Below are positions 6,725 to 9,217 of a stretch of DNA of 9,217 nucleotides, in pieces (position 1 is the first letter of the stretch; every line of letters starts with the position of its first letter). The stretch comes from Bacillota bacterium. Its GTDB lineage: Bacteria > Bacillota > Clostridia > Christensenellales > SZUA-584. Both the position numbers and the translations under genes were made by a program. Location of the stretch: the NCBI GenBank assembly GCA_023415915.1, contig JAEZIZ010000118.1:1-9217 (forward strand), written 5' to 3'. Below the pieces are notes generated by a model. The model ran no database searches. It worked only from the letters and a program-made list of their open reading frames with translations, and was not told where the DNA came from.

Positions 6725-6733
6725 TGATATAAT
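6725..6733 (+). promoter_or_regulatory. Extended -10 promoter candidate for the recombinase-trpS operon
   Basis: TGATATAAT is a perfect extended -10, about 30 bases before the GTG start; a second TATAAT is at 6739-6744. No well-spaced -35 is seen. Transcription would start near 6740. No T-box leader is present between here and the genes. Confidence 0.4.
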
Positions 6734-6762
6734 TAGGCTATAATAAAGCCGGAGGTGAGCTT

Positions 6763-7683
6763 GTGGATTCAAAAATCTGGTATATCCCGGCAAAGAATGA
6801 CCGCTTGGAAAAGAAAGTCGGAATCTATTGCAGGGTTAGTACGAACGAAAAAGAACAGCTTTATAGTCTCGCAGCACAGATTTCTGCTCTGACTAGAGCG
6901 GTTTCGAATGTCATCCAATGGCGGCTGGCAGATGTTTTTATCGATATTGCATCAGCAAAGGGAGATGTTTCTCGCCGTGAATTCGAACGATTGATTAAAG
7001 AATGTGAAGCTCACAACATCTCTGTCGTTCTGACAAAAAGCATTAGCAGGTTTGGCAGGGATACCGTTGAGACACTTTCTGCACTTAACAGATTGAAGGC
7101 AGCAGGAGTCAGAGTAATATTTGAACAGGAGAATCTGGATACCGATGAGGTTGACAGCAATCTTATGATTTCGGTGATGGAATCTTTTGCTCAAGCTGAA
7201 AATGAGAGCCGAAGCGAAAATATCCGCATGGGACTTGCCATGAAAGCCGCAAATGGAACATCTGGACTCTACAAACGAAAGCTGTACGGCTACTCTAAGA
7301 ATAAGGATGGGGATCTTGTAATTGACAATGAACAGGCTAAGGTTGTGCGGGACATTTTCAGATGGTATCTGGATGGTGCCAGTGTGCTTGGTATCATTAA
7401 TGAACTATCATACGCAGGTATTCCTTCCCCTACCGGTAAAGAAACGTGGAGCAAACGCTCTATAGAGAAGATACTTGAAAATGAGAAGTACACAGGTACG
7501 GTTACACTTTTGGATTCTGCAACACATGAATACGAGTTTCAGATGAAAGAATGTCATTCGCCGATTATAACGGAAAACGAGTTCAGGGCTGTTCAGGAAG
7601 AAAAGAAAAAGCGAAGCAATATCGTTACGGACGATGATGGAACGCGGCGAAGTAGTAAGAAATATAGTTCAAAGAGGAAATGA
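6763..7683 (+). CDS. Serine site-specific recombinase (resolvase/invertase family), short form
   Basis: Encodes 306 residues. The N-terminal resolvase domain (~18-165) contains Ser26 in YCRVST, the expected nucleophile, with Arg24 next to it and Arg96/Arg99 in SISRFGRD, matching the catalytic arginines of serine recombinases. Residues ~168-280 form the 'recombinase' DNA-binding domain (GLYKRKLYGY, WSKRSIEKILENEKYTG). The protein ends at a basic tail RRSSKKYSSKRK without the zinc-ribbon and coiled-coil region of most large serine recombinases (450 residues or more). It may be a natural short form or a truncated one. The start is GTG at 6763, with GGAGG ending 7 bases upstream. It lies 140 bp inside the left 23-bp repeat and forms an operon with trpS. 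Base composition is more AT-rich than the peptidase gene. Likely role: excision and integration of the surrounding element. Confidence 0.9.
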   Translation: MDSKIWYIPAKNDRLEKKVGIYCRVSTNEKEQLYSLAAQISALTRAVSNVIQWRLADVFIDIASAKGDVSRREFERLIKECEAHNISVVLTKSISRFGRDTVETLSALNRLKAAGVRVIFEQENLDTDEVDSNLMISVMESFAQAENESRSENIRMGLAMKAANGTSGLYKRKLYGYSKNKDGDLVIDNEQAKVVRDIFRWYLDGASVLGIINELSYAGIPSPTGKETWSKRSIEKILENEKYTGTVTLLDSATHEYEFQMKECHSPIITENEFRAVQEEKKKRSNIVTDDDGTRRSSKKYSSKRK

Positions 7684-7712
7684 CGAAATGAAGTTTGCGA
7701 GGTAGATATATT

Positions 7713-8834
7713 ATGAACATAAAGAAAAATCAAATTATCCTGACTGGTGATCGCCCTACAGGTCGATTACACCTTGGTCATTATGTTGGCTCACTAAAAC
7801 GACGAGTAGAATTACAGAACTCTGGCTTATTTGATGAAATCTATATCCTAATTGCTGATGATCAGGCTTTGACGGATAATGCCGATAACCCTGGAAAGAT
7901 ACGAGACAACATTATAAACGTTGTACTGGATTATCTATCGGTAGGTATTAATCCTGACAAGGCCACAATTTGTGTCCAGTCGGCTCTTCCGGCCCTGCAC
8001 TCCCTTACCTTTTATTATATGAATCTGGTGACGACTGCACGAGTTTCTCGCAATCCTACGGTAAAGTCGGAGATCCAAATGCGCGGCTTTGTGGATGAAG
8101 GATTACCTGTGGGCTTTTTTGCTTATCCAATATCTCAAGCGGCAGATATTACTGCCTTTGATGCCACCGTGGTTCCCGTGGGAGAAGATCAGTTGCCTAT
8201 GATCGAACAGACACGAGAAATCGTAGAGAAATTCAATAAAACTTACGGAGAAACGTTGGCTCTTCCCAAAGCAATGATACCGGAAAGCGAGACACAACGT
8301 CGTCTGCCAGGTGTTGATGGCAAAGCGAAAATGAGCAAATCTCTCAATAACTGCATCTACCTTTCCGATGATACCAAAACTGTCAAAAAGCAGATCAACG
8401 GGAAGATGTTTACCGATCCAACTCACCTGAGAATTGAAGACCCTGGACATACGGAAGGAAATGTAGTTTTCACCTATCTGGATGCATTCTGTACTGATGA
8501 TCATTTTAGAGAATATTTACCGGATTATAAAAATCTGGAGGAAATGAAGGTTCACTATCGCCGTGGCGGCTTGGGAGATGGTACATGCAAAAAGTTTTTG
8601 ATTAATGTGTTGGAGGAGACTCTTAATCCCATCCGCGCTGAACGTGCAAAATGGGAAGCAAAAATTGATGTTGTTTATGATATTCTTCTCGCAGGTACTG
8701 CCAAGGCAAGAGAAACTACAGACGCCACTTTAGCTCGTGTACAAAAGGCTATGCACATCAATTACTTTGGTGATCGCCATATTGTCAATGAGTGGGAAGA
8801 ACTCTTGAAACGTCCAATGAACCGAGAAAAATAA
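7713..8834 (+). CDS. trpS: Tryptophanyl-tRNA synthetase
   Basis: Encodes 373 residues of a class I aminoacyl-tRNA synthetase that charges tRNA-Trp with tryptophan in the cytoplasm. The HIGH-type motif is HLGH at 20-23 in TGRLHLGHYVGSL, and the KMSKS loop is at 206-210. VPVGEDQ at 154-160, YYMNLV near 101-106 and HYRRGGLGD near 281 fit the trpS branch common in Clostridia, Lactobacillales and Fusobacteria. That branch is usually about 340 residues; here about 20 extra residues follow INYF at the C-terminus. The frame extends to a TTG at 7695, but the ATG at 7713 is chosen: GAGG lies 10 bases upstream and the N-terminus then matches the family. It is 29 bp after the recombinase gene, so it is co-transcribed. 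No T-box is present, unlike most Firmicutes trpS genes. It is probably a mobile second copy, though the chromosome cannot be checked here. Confidence 0.95.
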   Translation: MNIKKNQIILTGDRPTGRLHLGHYVGSLKRRVELQNSGLFDEIYILIADDQALTDNADNPGKIRDNIINVVLDYLSVGINPDKATICVQSALPALHSLTFYYMNLVTTARVSRNPTVKSEIQMRGFVDEGLPVGFFAYPISQAADITAFDATVVPVGEDQLPMIEQTREIVEKFNKTYGETLALPKAMIPESETQRRLPGVDGKAKMSKSLNNCIYLSDDTKTVKKQINGKMFTDPTHLRIEDPGHTEGNVVFTYLDAFCTDDHFREYLPDYKNLEEMKVHYRRGGLGDGTCKKFLINVLEETLNPIRAERAKWEAKIDVVYDILLAGTAKARETTDATLARVQKAMHINYFGDRHIVNEWEELLKRPMNREK

Positions 8835-8980
8835 ATCATTTGTTGCTTTATAAAATGAAATAGCCTACTTATATGAAGTGACGGATTAGATGTTGTCAAG
8901 AGTATTAACTGAAGAAAAAGCTTGTAAAATTAAGCGTTTTCACGGATTTTGGATTTGTTCCCCAAATAGCCTAAGTATCA
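8835..8980. other. Non-coding 3' region of the recombinase-trpS element
   Basis: AT-rich, with no credible gene. It holds two copies of the GCCTA(C/A)(T/G)TAT motif (8863-8872, 8969-8980), a degenerate relative of the right-edge repeats (8877-8898, CGGATTAGATG then TTGTCA), and a weak terminator-like hairpin AAAAGCTT (8916-8923) / AAGC (8932-8935) followed by GTTTT. No strong terminator for trpS was found. Confidence 0.4.
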
Positions 8981-9003
8981 CACGTTGAGACGGTTGTATT
9001 GAT
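8981..9003 (+). repeat. 23-bp direct repeat, right copy (candidate attachment site)
   Basis: Identical to 6600-6622 over 23 bases and in the same orientation; start-to-start distance is 2381 bp. It is immediately preceded by a copy of the AAATAGCCTAAGTATCA motif. It may be an attR-type junction of an element carrying the recombinase and trpS. Confidence 0.7.
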
Positions 9004-9143
9004 GTCACGCACAAAAAATTGATTGGGCTGAAAACCCTTATATATCAATGCTTTTCGCACATATGGGTACGAAACCCAATAATTGTAAACGAGATTTTTT
9101 CGCTTCGCGGGAATAAGTCCATAATGACCTTATTTGATAGTTA
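9004..9143. other. AT-rich spacer without a supported gene
   Basis: The only open frame of note is a 25-codon minus-strand one (9122-9045) starting ATG after AAGG and ending TGA; it matches no family and is not called. A nested inverted repeat ATTGAT (9018-9023) / ATCAAT (9044-9049) with inner GGG/CCC could form a hairpin. Confidence 0.35.
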
Positions 9144-9217
9144 AGTGGTCGGGTTAGATGTCAGTGCTCGGTGAGTGGTCGGGTTAGATGTCAGCCTTCG
9201 CGAGTGGTCGATTTAGA
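9144..9217. repeat. 30-bp-period array of a 20-bp motif, cut by window edge (possible insertion-sequence end)
   Basis: AGTGGTCGGGTTAGATGTCA occurs at 9144-9163 and 9174-9193, and a variant, AGTGGTCGATTTAGA, at 9203-9217 is cut off by the edge. Spacers are about 10 bases and unrelated. Read on the minus strand the units start TGACATCTAA and end GACCACT, which resembles the repeated transposase-binding sites at the ends of IS21-family elements. No istA or istB is visible on the left, where the element body should lie in this orientation. Confidence 0.5.

Noticed and set aside
6551..6762. T-box riboswitch controlling trpS
   Set aside because: No T-box consensus (AGGGTGG...CCGCG) or specifier stem was found before the recombinase, nor in the 29 bp before trpS.
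8103..8504. Minus-strand open frame of 133 codons within trpS
   Set aside because: Antisense shadow of a strongly conserved synthetase gene.
9045..9122. 25-codon minus-strand open frame after an AAGG element
   Set aside because: Too short, matches nothing recognised, and lies in AT-rich spacer DNA where such frames are expected by chance.
9144..9217. CRISPR array
   Set aside because: Repeats are 20 bp with only about 10 bp between them, much shorter than CRISPR spacers, and no cas gene is visible.

Overview
The window looks like a chromosomal segment of a Firmicutes/Clostridia-type anaerobe, probably host-associated. This is inferred from strong AGGAGG-type ribosome sites, a one-cluster 4Fe-4S ferredoxin, a SpII lipoprotein with a Ser/Pro stalk, and a large secreted papain-like protease carrying InlB-type B-repeats and cadherin-like beta-sandwich domains. 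The species cannot be named from the sequence alone.

Layout, left to right. Positions 1-60 (minus strand) hold what looks like the first 20 codons of an IS1182-type transposase running off the left edge, with a terminator-like hairpin and an extended -10 just upstream. An intergenic stretch with a dispersed hairpin repeat follows. A MATE-family efflux transporter is on the minus strand (328-1701) with a clear TTGACA/TATAGT promoter. Another repeat-rich intergenic region (1776-2045) separates it from a small ferredoxin (2046-2234, minus) and a predicted lipoprotein (2331-3176, minus). The lipoprotein and the secreted C1 peptidase (plus strand, from 3420) are divergently transcribed.

The peptidase locus (3420-6525) was one gene of about 1040 codons: signal peptide, papain-like catalytic domain, probable lectin-like domain, four 72-residue B-repeats and three cadherin-like domains. 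It is split by a frameshift at about 4989, inside the first B-repeat. Comparison with the sister repeats indicates loss of 8 bp, including the conserved Trp-Asn-Phe codons. The catalytic half stays open; the downstream half has no start signals of its own. A strong terminator closes the locus at 6526-6550.

From about 6600 to the right edge the DNA is more AT-rich and differs in codon use. A 23-bp perfect direct repeat (6600-6622 and 8981-9003) brackets exactly two genes: a short serine recombinase and, 29 bp downstream, a tryptophanyl-tRNA synthetase. The simplest reading is a 2.4-kb integrated element with trpS as cargo, though the repeats are not proven att sites. The last 75 bases hold a 30-bp-period array of a 20-bp motif that resembles the multi-repeat end of an insertion sequence (IS21-like is a guess). 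Working together: transporter, ferredoxin and lipoprotein look like ordinary accessory chromosome, the peptidase is a decaying surface or secreted protein, and the right third is mobile DNA.
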